DNA from: Oopsacas minuta
Lineage: Eukaryota > Porifera > Hexactinellida > Lyssacinosida > Leucopsacidae
Direction of reading: 5' to 3'
NCBI GenBank assembly: GCA_024704765.1
Contig: JAKMXF010000111.1
Span: forward strand, 1 to 64,000
Length of the DNA: 64,000 nucleotides
Under the pieces are notes generated by a model. The model made no database searches. It was not told the origin of the DNA and was given only the letters and a program-made list of their open reading frames with translations. The translations under genes and the position numbers were made by a program. Shown here piece by piece: positions 20,901 through 31,983 of this stretch (positions are counted from its first letter, which is position 1; every line of letters begins with the position of its first letter).

Positions 20901-23626
20901 ATGCTCCAACATATTCTCCTGTAGCACGAAATCTCCCCCAAGGTTCTTTTTCAATTGTGCCTCCATCGCTCGTCTATCCATTTGCTGAGGGCAATCATTC
21001 GCGTAATCTCTAAAGCCAGATAGAAGATGTTCTACTTCTGAGTGTAAATGAGTTGTATGGAATTTAGGATCTTGTAGCAAAACCCCACCTGCTATATCAT
21101 ATAATGCTCTTTGTACTTCAGTAACGTCAGAGGATGGTAAATTCTCAAAATCAATATTCCTATAGATCGGATAATCGTTTATATGCTCAGTAAGATGGTA
21201 TTTCTCTAATAGTATCATTAGAGTATCTCTCTTCTCGCGGAATATCAAATCAGCATCTGGATCATCAGCCTTCAGATCGTGTACAAATAAGATAAGAGCA
21301 AATTTCTTTAACTATAGAAGACAAATAACAACAATAAATACAAGTTTGTTTGTTTACTTCAGCGGTTCCCCACCTAGCTCCATGGACCTCAAAATTGGAA
21401 CTACAGGGTATGGGAGGGGGCTTACAGAATTTATGAAATAGGTATAGGGGGTCGAGGGGTGAAAAATGTTGAGAACCGCTGGTTTACTTACATGTCCGAC
21501 CAGCTGAGTGAGAGGACGTATAAGATTAGCCTCCGTATCTTTAATAGAAGCTCCAGCATCATGTATAACACCAATAAGATGAGTTTCAGGCAGGAAACAA
21601 GATACAAACCTAGAATATTTACTACAATTTTTCAGCACCATAGTATTAAATGCTATCTTCTTATTCCTTAAGAAATTAGGTGTGTATATCCATGAAAAAT
21701 GCATGAGGGAGTCATGTACATGTGTGGTATAGTTCTGTTTATCAGTACTGTAGGCTTGTAGCTTATGAGCTATTGATAAATGTAGATTCTTCTCTCCAAT
21801 AAGTGTAAGACATATCTTACGAATATCTGGGGATTTGAATGTACTTCGCTTGATAACATTAAGTTTCTTAAGAGAGTTTAAAATAGTGTTTGACTGTCGA
21901 ATAGGTCGTCCTACAATAACTGTATTCTCAGTAATAGTCTCGTTATGTTGTGCTCTGAATATCTCACCATCTGGGTTAATAAACTTAACAGATTCAGACT
22001 GGAATTTAGCCATAATAGTTTCTATATCTGAGAAGCCGTTAATCAAGTTATCCTTCAAATCAATTATCTTCAGCGACGTCATGTTATATAAGGAATTAGG
22101 CAATTGTGGGAATGAATTGCCCTGGCATACTAGACACTCAATTTTAGCTGAGGACATACAACTAGGCAGGGTAGATAGTTTATTACGAGATATATCCAGA
22201 TACGTCAGTGAGGGAGGCCATATGATAGAGTTAGGAAGTTCCCGTAGCTTGTTATCAGATAGTCGCAATTTCTCAATAGTTTGTAATCTCATAAGATCAA
22301 TAATGACAAGTGTTCCAGTAAGATTGTTATGTGATAAATCCAGTACACGGATATTAAGCAGAGATAGGAAAGTATTCGGGAGTGACGTCAGTTTGTTTTT
22401 AGAAAGAATGAAATACTCCACCCATGGGCTGACATTATGCATCCAGATTTCATGAACGTTTTTCAGAGACAGATCTCCCCAATCTAAACAGAAAGATCCA
22501 TCTTCCTTCAAATGTCTACAATGCTTCAATAAGGTACCAGCTGTGAAGAAGTGTCCCTCTCTTAACGAGATTATTAACGCCGGTTTGCGTAGATACATGT
22601 CACTATGGAAATAAGTAGACAGATGTCTCTGGACCGTGGGTAAGTACCAGAGATTAGAGGGGGATGGCGGATCTCCCAATAACTCAGATACTTTATTGTA
22701 ATCGCCGTATTTAGCTGCTTGACACAGCAATAATTGCGATAAAGTCTTTGTACTATTGGTTTTCTCTGCGAAAAGTATCGCTTGTTCAAAGTTATCAGCT
22801 CCAGCGATAATACATTTCGCAGAAAGTGTATGCATGTCTCTTTTCGCGAAATATAACAGGCAAGTATTAGCACAATCATAATGAAAGTTAATGCCTAAAT
22901 TATCTAATTCTGACTTGAAATTTGATAAATTTGTTTGACTCTCATCTTTAAAAGAATTTTCCTCACACATCTCTCTCGCTTTTGTCACAATATCTAAGTT
23001 AATTATGACGTCATAAATATAAGAACATTACAGTGTTACACTATATAAGGTAATTACTTACCGTGAGATCTCAATAAGAATTCTATATTTCTTTTCTTTA
23101 ACTTCTGAGCTCTGTACATCGGCGTTTCATCGCTCTCATTAGGAATGCTAGTACACGCGTTCCTTTCTAACAACATCTTAATAATCTCTTCATTCCCTTT
23201 GTTTATTGCTGCAAGTAGTGGTGTGTTAAAGTTGCGATGAGCGACTTTACAATTAACATCAACTTCTTTACACAACAAGTATTGTACCTGATGAACACAC
23301 ATGTAAATATTAAGAACAATTATATACAGTTTACTCTCGTCATCTCGAAGCTCAAGGGACAGCGATAATTACTTCAATATAAGCGGGTATTACAATTTAA
23401 CGGGAGTTTACTATTATATAAATCTTACGATTAATGTCTGTGAGTGTTCAACAGCTTCGTATATGAGAGGAATTTTATACTTTCCAAAAGTCAAGTGTAT
23501 TTTCTGCTGATAATGATCCTCATCCTCTAGTAATCTCCTAAGCTTAATCAATTCTCCTTCTCTACACAAACGTAGTACATCTTCTTCAGAGATAGATAAG
23601 GTCTTCCTTCTCTCATTAGGATACAT
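17991..23626 (-). CDS. LRRK-like ROCO protein with degenerate GTPase and kinase domains
   Basis: Four exons (23429-23626, 23062-23287, 21492-22993, 17991-21311) join in phase to 1748 residues. Order: ankyrin-like repeats (1-145; NTPLLAAINKGNEEII), further helical repeats, leucine-rich repeats (about 330-470; LDLSHNNLTG, LRLSDNKLRELPN), a Roc-like segment (about 530-690), COR (about 700-980; ending in VLFFDVPLNDLSLCVFV), protein kinase fold (about 1073-1340), then a WD40-like C-terminus. This is the order of LRRK1/LRRK2. Key residues are lost. The P-loop position reads LTLIGEKNLHLS, without GK(S/T). The VAIK lysine is Arg (VTIRIY, about 1098), HRD is YRS (about 1189-1191), and DFG is DFR (about 1214-1216). 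The alphaC Glu (SNEVRLL) remains. I infer a scaffold or allosteric protein with little or no catalysis. The long frame without stops argues against a pseudogene. Confidence 0.85.
21357..21483. mobile_element. Family C (hAT-like) element in LRRK-like intron 3
   Basis: It runs from CAGCGGTTCCCCACC to GTTGAGAACCGCTG, the imperfect inverted ends of the family, and takes up about 127 of the 180 intron bases. Confidence 0.75.
23326..23413. mobile_element. Family A element, short (LRRK-like intron 1)
   Basis: ACAGTTTACTCTCGTCATCTCG at the left and TTTAACGGGAGTTTACT at the right, about 15 nt from the donor. Confidence 0.7.
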
Positions 23627-23736
23627 CTAGCTATTCAATTTTAATATTTTCAAACAATCATGAACAATCTTCATAGATTTGGCATTAGCAAGAACATGAC
23701 ATGAACATTGTTAGTACATTATGTGGCAACACTGCA

Positions 23737-23934
23737 ATGAAAACCAGAATTGCATTAGTCTGTAAGGGCGTAGGCGATGGTAGGCTTGGCAAGACTATGG
23801 CTTTACGGATATTTCTGCTCTCTACGCCTGTACAGTCGTATCTCAAAAGCTCAGATATACAACAACCCTTTAATATAGTAATTATGGGATATTTGTACCA
23901 TCAATATAGAATATATAAAAGCCATCAATTGTAA
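23737..23934 (+). pseudogene. Possible fragment of a Rho-like small GTPase
   Basis: In the gap upstream of the LRRK-like gene a plus-strand frame begins at ATG 23737 and contains VGDGRLGKT in a Rho-type context (a strand-like RIALV before it and LLS after it). The Rho/Ras P-loop is GDGAVGKT-like. The frame stops after 65 residues, and only about 225 bp separate it from the stop of ORP9, too little for the rest of a G domain. A chance match is quite possible. Confidence 0.22.
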
Positions 23935-24160
23935 ACAGCTGTTCCATAAATCCCAATAATGCTACAGAGCCATAGAACATTCTCTAATAAACAGATGTGT
24001 GATACATTAACAAATGAATAAATATTAATTTGCTCTCAGTAACATTCAATAATTATGTAGCAATGAGGGTAATTAAGGAATATATACTCTTGGATCTTCG
24101 TTATGAATCGCTAAAAACACAAACTTAGAAAACCCTCTCCACCAATTATTGACCTTCTAA

Positions 24161-26773
24161 TTACTTCATTACGTCGCTAGGGAGTCGATTAATAAGAGGA
24201 TTGTTATATCTCCATTCATCACCTATAAGATCGAAGTGTCGTGTCATGAATACCTCCCCTCTTTCATTTCTTTCTCTCACGCCGGCACGCTGCGCTTCCT
24301 CAACCGCGTGTTTCGCATCAGTAGCCCTCTCAAGGTCCTCAGCTCTGAGGGCAGTAGTCAAATCCCTCCATACATATCTGCTTTCATACTTCTCCATTGC
24401 TTCAATCTTTTTAATCATTTTCCTAGCAGTTTGTAGGCTGTAAGTATCGAGGAATATATCACGATTCCCGTTAGGATAATCCGCATATATAACTCCATTC
24501 CATTCCCCATCAATCTTCATTACTAATCTCCCAGTAGTTTGATGTGTAATCTCTGCTGTAACTCTATGCTTCTTACCGCCGTAGAAAGGTTTACAGTGAA
24601 ATTCTATATTAGCTAAATAACCTGTCTTCTTGCATTCCATATAACATTTGCCTCCAATCTCAATCCATGGTATTGTTAGTATACTACGACCATAAGCCTT
24701 AGGTAACGTACAGGTATATTCCTCATCAAATGTGTGTAGATTCAATCGAATAATTCCTACGTTATGCACACCAAGAGACAGACCGAAGTACTTGCTCTGT
24801 GTCCAGTTATGTCCTGATACAGATATCCGTTTCTTGGGATATTCCGCATAGAATCCTGACACAGGTGGATGATGTGATACTTGTTCTGCTATGAATGTAA
24901 GAGAGTCATTCCCCGCCCAAGGGACAGGACCGCTCGTGACTAATTGGCTCTCTTCCTCTGTCATAGGGCGACGCTCACTCATATCCCAGTAGCATTTGAA
25001 TACCTCTCCTATGATTTAATAGATATAACACAGAATAGTAAACCGCAATAAACAGTGCTGTGAAAACGGAGTGAAAATAAATAGAGCGAATTACTGTCCC
25101 ATTCAAATGAACCTTGGAACAGGGTAGCATTTTTCGGCGTCTCTTGCGGTTAATGGACATTACAGAGTATTAACTATCCATCTTACCAATAACAGGATTA
25201 TACGGTTTCTTAGCTATAGCTCCCTTCCTAGCAGCACTGAATGTAGACAAGAAGTACTGTACACATTTAATGAATCTTTTCTCCTCTGTATCTCCCTCAG
25301 GTATACTTGTAAAGAGATGAGGATACGATAAGAACTCTGCGTACATTTCTAAGAGAGATCTTTTCTCTAGGATAAATGTAGGTAAAGTTATACGCGTCAG
25401 ATCCATGCCAACTTTAACCTAAAGATAATAAAGATAATAATATCATTAAGTATGCAAAATGACGTCATAATATACCTGAGATGCCATATGCATTAGCACG
25501 CCTCTATGCTGAGACACACCCTCAGATACATTATCTAGTTCCTCTAACTCCTCGTCCATTATAACGTCATGAGGGTGTAGACAGACTGGTTTAGATTCAT
25601 CATTTGATTTGTTGTGTCCAGGAGTGTTCTCTCCCTCTGTGGAGAATGTTTCTACGTCATAGAAGTAGTCAGTATCACTGTCACTATATAATACAGACAA
25701 GATCAATAAACTGGGTTCAGGGATCCATTGGTGGTCCACGGACGACAGCAGTGGGTCCACAGGATCTCAAAATATATGTGGGAGGGGATCCACGCGTGAA
25801 AAGGTTGAGGCCAGCACTGATTTAATATATCGTTATACATACAGCTCTTTACCATTCATTAGTATTATATCAGAATAAAATTACCATGGATAACATCATA
25901 CCTATTACAATCATTAGTTGTAACAGCTGTATTATTCTCATTAGAGACTGGTACAAACATCACTCCATTACTCCCTCTAGCTAGTATATCTTTAACGTTG
26001 CTCTCTTCCTTATTGGTTAATTCTGTAGCTGTACGACTGTCTCGTCTATCTGTAGGGGGATGAGGATCAGGGAGTGATATCATAGGGTGCATGGTGTCTA
26101 GACAGTCTCTGAACGCTATTGAGTATTCTTTGGTTAGGTCTTTAACTTGCTGTGAGTATTCTGATTGTAAATCTGATGTTAATGTTAGCTTTGTGTTAAA
26201 AGACTTTATTTGATCAGACAAGAGAGAGTAGTAACCTATAATAATGTAATAGAAGATATATTGTATGAGAATAATGGTTGTGGGCATATCATCTGGCTAC
26301 ATACCTTCAGCCTCAGCTACACAAGCTTGTATATCAGATGAATTAGCGGAAGTACGGTTACCTTCACAAGATAGTTTCCTTAGAATAGGAGGGGCTGATT
26401 GTAGCTGTATACTCTCTTGTAGAGCTTCTACCCATCTATCTCTATCTTCTGGGGATTGTGTCTAATAAGAAATACGTATAATTCTCAATCGAGTTGGCCT
26501 AGATCAGCTGTTCTAGAAAACGCATAATACCTGTAAATGAAACTGTTTACTGTCAGAAATAAGTGCAAAAGCTGTCTCATCACTGTCATCAATTTCTAAG
26601 ACAGCTCCTCTCAATTTAATACCTCCTCGCTTAGTTTCATTCACCATTTGTTCTCGCGAAATGTAATAACTCAAATACCCATTAGTTCTGTCTAACACGA
26701 ACCATCTGTATTGCCAACCTTTGACCACATTTGTCCATTTTGATAAAGGTCCTTGCATTATTTGATTATCCAT
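24161..26773 (-). CDS. OSBPL9: Oxysterol-binding protein-related protein 9 (PH + ORD)
   Basis: Six exons (26531-26773, 26305-26461, 25902-26235, 25476-25683, 25187-25418, 24161-25008) join in phase to 673 residues. The PH domain (1-130) opens IMQGPLSKWTNVVKGWQYRW, almost as in human ORP9. A linker holds an acidic stretch with DYFYDVETF, resembling an FFAT motif for ER VAP proteins. The sterol/lipid-binding ORD (about 345-660) has NPVIGEVFKCYW, the family signature EQVSHHPP and GVHNVGIIRL, then KPFYGGKKHRVTAEI and a C-terminal helix ERATDAKHAVEEAQR. ORP9 exchanges sterol or phosphatidylserine against PI4P at ER-Golgi/endosome contacts. The linker is shorter than in vertebrates. ORP10/11 are possible alternatives but the PH and ORD match ORP9 best. 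Confidence 0.93.
25053..25165. mobile_element. Family B element (ORP9 intron 5)
   Basis: AAAACGGAGTGAAAATAAATAG, then GAACAGGGTAGCATTTTTCGGCG and a degenerate right end. Same order of segments as the copy at 42690. Confidence 0.7.
25712..25822. mobile_element. Family C (hAT-like) element (ORP9 intron 3)
   Basis: GGTCCACGGACGACAGCAG and GGATCCACGCGTGAAAAGG, followed by TTGAGGCCAGCACTG at the right end. Confidence 0.75.
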
Positions 26774-27182
26774 GGTTAGCTAATTAGTCTTAAATATGAA
26801 AGTGCAATCTCGATTATACGGACTCGCTAGGACCTGTCAAGCGTCCAGTTAATCGCGGTTGTACCGTACTCTGGACATATAATATACTAACAATCAAAGC
26901 CACGGTTCGTTTGAAACTTGTTTCAGCTCCATCACCTCCATCAAGTCTAGCTGTCGCATGAATATTGTAAATAATATAATTCACTATTTTATTAGTGAAA
27001 TTCAATATGCTTAATTGACATCATGTGCAGCTGAAACAAGTTTCTCATTAATCTAAATACAAATAACAAATAAATATTGTAAAGCATACAAATACTGTAT
27101 TGAATCATGCCAATAAGAAAGGAATAGATATACTCTCAATTCATAGCAGTTCTGTAGAAATACCAATTCACCAGATCTGTTG
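26774..27182. mobile_element. Intergenic region with a family D element at 26906-27055
   Basis: TTTGAAACTTGTTTCAGCTCC faces CAGCTGAAACAAGTTTCTCATT about 145 bp away. This is the shortest intact copy. The remainder holds no visible gene. Confidence 0.75.
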
Positions 27183-29414
27183 TTAGGATATGATACACCC
27201 AGATTGGGTCTTAGGCACTTGAGGGAACTGTGGGGCAATATCAGGCTCAGCTACTGGGGTAATCTCTTCTGTAGGAGAGGCGCCCTTAGAAGCAGATGGA
27301 GTAGCACCCTTATCTATATAAATATGACGTCATTAAATGGCATAAGTATAGTAGATGCCGATTATAAGCACCTGTGTTGCTACCCCCAAGGGTTTTAATC
27401 ACGTGCATACATTGTATATTTGTATATATAACTTACCTGCACTAGGAACAGCTGATTTGAAGTTAGAATAAGCTTGTGGTGTCCATAGTTCTGACATATC
27501 AGGTAGAGAGAAATCCTCTGGTTTAGCTAATCCGAATGTATCTTGATATTCTGGAGGTAGAGCAGCTTCAGGGATTTTATGATGATATCTATTGAATAAT
27601 ACAGTAAACTCCCGTTAAATCGAACACGGATATACCAAAATTTTCGCTAATATCGAAGTCTAAAATAGTACAAATATGGTCCCAAACTAACATAGATATC
27701 ATCGGTTATTTCAACGTAATTATCGCGGTCCCTTGAACTTCGATATCCGGGAGTTGACTGTATAGTGAAACCTCCAAAAACGGGGAAACAGATAGAATTA
27801 TTCGGCGTTCCTGACACCCCGTATATGGAGATTACATTGTAGCCTATAATATATTAATTATACATGAATCCATTCTCATGATTAGCCTTCTCTAGAAATC
27901 GTATAATCATAGGCCCCAGTTTCTGATAGAAAGGATGTCTGTCTGGTCTAGCTGCTTGTCCGGGGCCCTGAGCACTAGCGTATTCTCTACACAACTTGCC
28001 TGACTTGTCATATACTAGTAAACACAGAATAAACAACAATATCAACAGCAGTATATTCCAACTTACATGATTTACTCATTTGTAATACAGCTATAGCATC
28101 ACCACATTTATCTTCAGTCAACAGCTGTTGCCCCCAGAAACAGTATCCCTACAGTATATACATAAATAGGTTGTTTCGTAATTAATGGTCTTCATATTTG
28201 CTTATAAATCATAACCATAAATGATGGATTTAGGTTAATTTGAGGCGATTTCAAATAACATACACGAAATCCACCATCCATGGTTAAAATATCCAATAAG
28301 TATATAGTGGGAATTTTTCCATTATACTTACATAGCTCTGATAGAAGAGAGCTTTAAGAGATAAATAAGATCTCCATTTCCCAACTAAGAGCTTTTCCAG
28401 TGTTTCCAGAGAATGAGCTAACAAACAAACAAACAAACAAATAAATGGCGTCATAGAAAGATTATATCAATACACCTACCTGCATTCTCAAACATCTTAT
28501 GAGTATCCATTGCAAGAGCAAGAACAATTTGAGGTTTATGGCCTAGCTCTAAAGCTCTAGCTAGAGTAATCTCCTGAGCCTCAGCCTATAATCATTACGC
28601 CATAATTAATGTATAAGGAGGTTGTTATGACGTCATAACTTACCTGACACTGTAAGAGATAAGCTTCAATAACTCTAACATCCAAATCAGTAGCTTTCTC
28701 TATTTGTGCAGGTAAGTGAGCCTGTTCTTCCTTAGCGCAGTAGAATATACCAGCAGCTAGTTTGAGTGATGAGTGTACTTCTTTAGCTTCATCCATGGTT
28801 ATACTACACAACATTGATAGCAGTAAAAATACAATTCTTATGTAGCTTACAGCCGTTACACCATATTGTACCGATAATCCTCACCTGTCATTAGCTGATA
28901 CTCTAGCAGCATGTTTAGTAAACCATAGAGCCAAATTAACTAATACACTGATTACCTCAAACAGAGCATCAGCATGGATAGAGGGAGTCTTCCCGCCCAT
29001 ACTATTTGTCCATTTGAATGTTGTTAGAGTTCTTAGCTTTGATTCTGAGCTAGCAGCCGCTTCAGCAGGTGGAGTTATAAGACCTAGATATTAATGACGT
29101 CATAATTATAAGAGATTGATTATATGCGACAATATTTATTAATTAATTTACCTCTTAAAAGAGAGAGATAATTGAGTCCAGCTTCTCTAACTTCATCGGC
29201 TTGTGACGTATGATTAGATACCAGAGTAACATAACGAGCTCTTGTAACCTTCAGTTCTCTATAAAATAGGTGTGAAATTCCGCGTATAAGCAATAGATAT
29301 GTAATCATACCCGACTATTTTGTTAGAATCTCCTCCACACGATACTCTCTTTAATTCATCGAATTTAACAGGTACTGTATTCTTAAGGGTGTTTCTATGG
29401 AACCAATGAGCCAT
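27183..29414 (-). CDS. BROX: BROX, Bro1-domain protein with CaaX box
   Basis: Ten exons (29311-29414, 29152-29258, 28885-29083, 28644-28803, 28480-28585, 28332-28417, 28067-28148, 27864-28014, 27437-27588, 27183-27313) join in phase to 425 residues; human BROX has 411. The start MAHWFHRNTLKNTVPVKF parallels human BROX. Bro1 signatures include FKWTNSMGG, MDEAKEVHSSLKLAAGIF, RVIEAYLLQCQAEAQE and ALFYQSYGYCFWGQQ. The protein ends SGCIIS, a CaaX box like the CYIS of human BROX, so it should be farnesylated and membrane-bound. Bro1 domains bind the ESCRT-III protein CHMP4. Introns are short and carry several repeat elements. No key feature is missing. Confidence 0.95.
27345..27412. repeat. Family G element, partial (BROX intron 9)
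   Basis: TAGTAGATGCCGATTATAAGC at the left; CCCAAGGGTTTTAATCACG matches the middle of the copy at 10322. Confidence 0.6.
27600..27763. mobile_element. Family A element (BROX intron 8)
   Basis: TACAGTAAACTCCCGTTAAATC at the left and GATATCCGGGAGTTGACTGTA at the right. The interior CGAACACGGATATACC matches the copies at 50620 and 57760. Confidence 0.85.
27768..27842. mobile_element. Family B element, short (BROX intron 8)
   Basis: TAGTGAAACCTCCAAAAACGG at the left and CCCCGTATATGGAGATTACATTGTA at the right. It lies directly next to a family A copy. Confidence 0.8.
28186..28310. repeat. Family E element (BROX intron 6)
   Basis: Read on the minus strand it contains TATTTTAACCATGGATGG followed by TGGATTTCGTGTATG, shared with copies near 47541 and 63044. 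Confidence 0.55.
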
Positions 29415-29848
29415 GTTCTATACAAAAATATTCTGAATACAATCATTAATAAGAGAATATGTTAGGCTACTGTTAGTTGAGAGCTTGTTAAAGCTCCACC
29501 ACCCACACATGAATATTTCACCATTTTCTCAGTGAGATTCAACTACGCAATAAATGTACTAACTAATGAGTGAATAGTAGTGATTCATCTTCACAGACCT
29601 CCTTTAACACGCTTATTAACATATTTCGAAGTAGAGTCATTGAATTGGAAATGCTGCCCGTCCTCAGCTTGCTGAAACAAATTTCTAATTAACAGGGGTC
29701 TTATCATATGAATAATCCCTTAGATAAATTGTCTAATTATTAGCCAATACAAATCTCATATACAGAGAAGAATCAGCATAGAATAAGGTAAATAAAGTGT
29801 AATATTTCGCGGTATAAGAGACAGGGTTGTATAAGATATGACGTCATA
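29415..29848. mobile_element. Intergenic region with a degenerate family D element at 29466-29692
   Basis: Left GAGAGCTTGTTAAAGCTCCACC, right CTGAAACAAATTTCTAATTAAC. The BROX promoter should lie in this gap. No gene seen. Confidence 0.5.
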
Positions 29849-31421
29849 TTAATGACTCATCACAGACTGTACAGTACGGAAATTATTAACATTGACAGAT
29901 TTCATGACATTTTGTGACACGAGTGAACCAGATGGTTTCGTCTTAGGACCACCTGACGGATGAAATATTATCCGTTTAGTTTGATCTTTTCGCGTTTTTT
30001 CCAGCTGATAGAGGTCCTCTGAGTGTGAGGGGTACTTGTCAAATGTACCAGCTTTAGAACCTCCAAGATCTTTAGCAGGGGTAGAGGGTAGGAATGGTTT
30101 AGGTCTCTCCTTCTCACTAGGCTTATATTCTATCTCAGGAGGATTCGATTTGTCCTGTTAGATTAAATAATAGAGTAGAAGTAGTTAATAACGACAACCC
30201 AAGGGATTTGTCAAAGACGGACGATTGGGAGGCGACCACTATATAAATTGGCCGTTAGACAAAAGAAAGTGAGGGATTAAAAATGGTGGCCGCTGGCAGG
30301 ACGCTATAAAGAGGTTATGATAATTGGAAATGGAGCAGACGTTAAGCAGGTTTAGCCTATTGACAGTATATCATGAAATAAGAGCATATACCAAGTCTGC
30401 ATTAGCCAATTTTTTATACATATTACGTGTATATATATGATTAACAGCTAAGCTAATATACCTGTCTATATGGATTTCTATCAAATAGAGTTTGTGGATG
30501 ATTGAATAGTTTAAATGCTTGTCCTTTCAATTTAGACTTATGATCAGCTGTTTCCTTATGACGTAGCTGTTTAGCAGCTTCATAATCAGATTCCATATAT
30601 TTGAACTCTGCACCTATGGCTACACCCACATATCCGTATCCTGTTCCTCTCTTGCCTGGAGTTATTTGGAAGTTCTTACCAGGGGCACTGTATGGTGGTT
30701 TAGAGCGAACAGATCCTGCAGAATGTTCATATGATAGTTATAAACAATCAAACAGACAGACAGACAAATAAACAAATACAAAGTCAAAGTAACACATTTT
30801 CATAAGTTATATCGAATAAATTTTCGCGGTCTCTTGAGCTTCAATATAACGGGAGTTCACTGCAAACAAACAAACCAGGAAATGCTTCAATCTTCCCAGA
30901 GAAAGTACCACTTCCTGTCCCTGAGTATTTAGCAGGGGGGTTAGAAGGAATAAACGGTTTCTCTATAATTTGTTTCTTCTTCTCTTTAAGACGATCTTGT
31001 CTTTTACGCTTTATAGGATCAGTGTGTGCTTCTCCCTCCATTATACGGTCAAATCTCTCAGCAAAGTATCCACCAAGAGTTGCAGTACGAGTTTTACAAC
31101 CTAAAAAATAAATGCATACATAACCGAGCGTATTAGCAGTAAAAATGTGCATTTTGGATTGGAATAATTCCTCTAATAGAAATTTCGTGCAAAATATGAC
31201 TTGCTAACAGGCAAACTCTAGTGTAAATAAACAAATCAACCATCCATGGTTCCATTTCCTCTATAACAATATCTACCTGGTATTTGCAAAGGTTTCAATC
31301 CTTTATCCTGAGGAGCTTTCCCTCTGAACCCAGCTTCCTTCTTACCATAAGGATCAGATATAGTAGTATACCCAGGCTCTGAGAATAACCCTATTCTCTC
31401 CATCGCACGTTTTTCATTCAT
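29849..31421 (-). CDS. CFAP96: CFAP96 (cilia- and flagella-associated protein 96)
   Basis: Four exons (31277-31421, 30876-31100, 30462-30715, 29849-30154) join in phase to 309 residues, the same length I recall for the human protein (C4orf47). Matching blocks are MERIGLFSEPGY near the start; PFIPSNPPAKYSGTGSGTF; KPPYSAPGKNFQITPGKRGT followed by GYGYVGVAIG; and GGSKAGTFDKYPSHSEDLY with IFHPSGGPKTKPS near the end. CFAP96 is a small basic protein of ciliary/flagellar axonemal microtubules, so the organism should have motile cilia. No membrane segment or enzyme domain is present. The longest intron, 2, contains a family A element. Confidence 0.93.
30785..30863. mobile_element. Family A element, partial (CFAP96 intron 2)
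   Basis: The right part is TCGCGGTCTCTTGAGCTTCAATATAACGGGAGTTCACTG, ending 13 nt from the splice donor. No left end was recognised. Confidence 0.65.
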
Positions 31422-31983
31422 CCTTATGCAACTAACGCGTAATAATACGTGTATTGATGTAAGGTATATCTACACAGTTAATCCTATTAATTACTACATG
31501 TAAGTACACGTAAGGTAGTATTCATAGCAATCTGTTTACACAAGAATGATATTATTATTATCAGAAAGGATGTCACAATGTAAAGTTAGGCAAAAGTTCG
31601 TATAACAAATTAATTAGGTTCAATTCAGTTCCATTAGAGTCATGTACTTGAGTATATTTGATTATTAGGATAGAATAAGACTAGACAATATTGGGGGCTG
31701 AAATAAGACCCCCTCCCATAGACTGCGATACAAATTTTGAGATCCTATGGACCCATACTGTCGTACGTGGACCACCAAGGGGTCCTAGGACCCAAACCCA
31801 TCTCACCCAGTGTGTAACAATACAATAATATACTACTCAATACTTAATACAATAACTAAAGACACAAGTGAATAGTGCAGTTAATAATAGCAGTTCATAC
31901 AAGTACAGTAAACTACAAACAAACAAGAAAGCTCTAATGATAATAATAATCTTGAGTAGAGTACTGTATAGAGGAATGTAGCA
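31422..31983. mobile_element. Intergenic region with a family C element at 31688-31806
   Basis: Degenerate copy: ATTTTGAGATCCTATGGACCC and GTACGTGGACCACCAAGGGG. The remaining sequence shows no gene. Confidence 0.55.

Noticed and set aside
21360-21491. C-terminal extension of the third LRRK-like exon into the repeat
   Set aside because: The frame stays open by chance; a strong donor at 21490-21491 and an acceptor at 21312 join the COR region in phase.
22574-22879. Minus-strand 101-codon frame inside the LRRK-like gene
   Set aside because: Alternative frame of the helical-repeat exon; the main frame is continuous and domain-bearing.
23737-23934. Complete small GTPase gene
   Set aside because: Only a P-loop-like start is visible and there is too little space for the rest, so it is kept only as a possible fragment.
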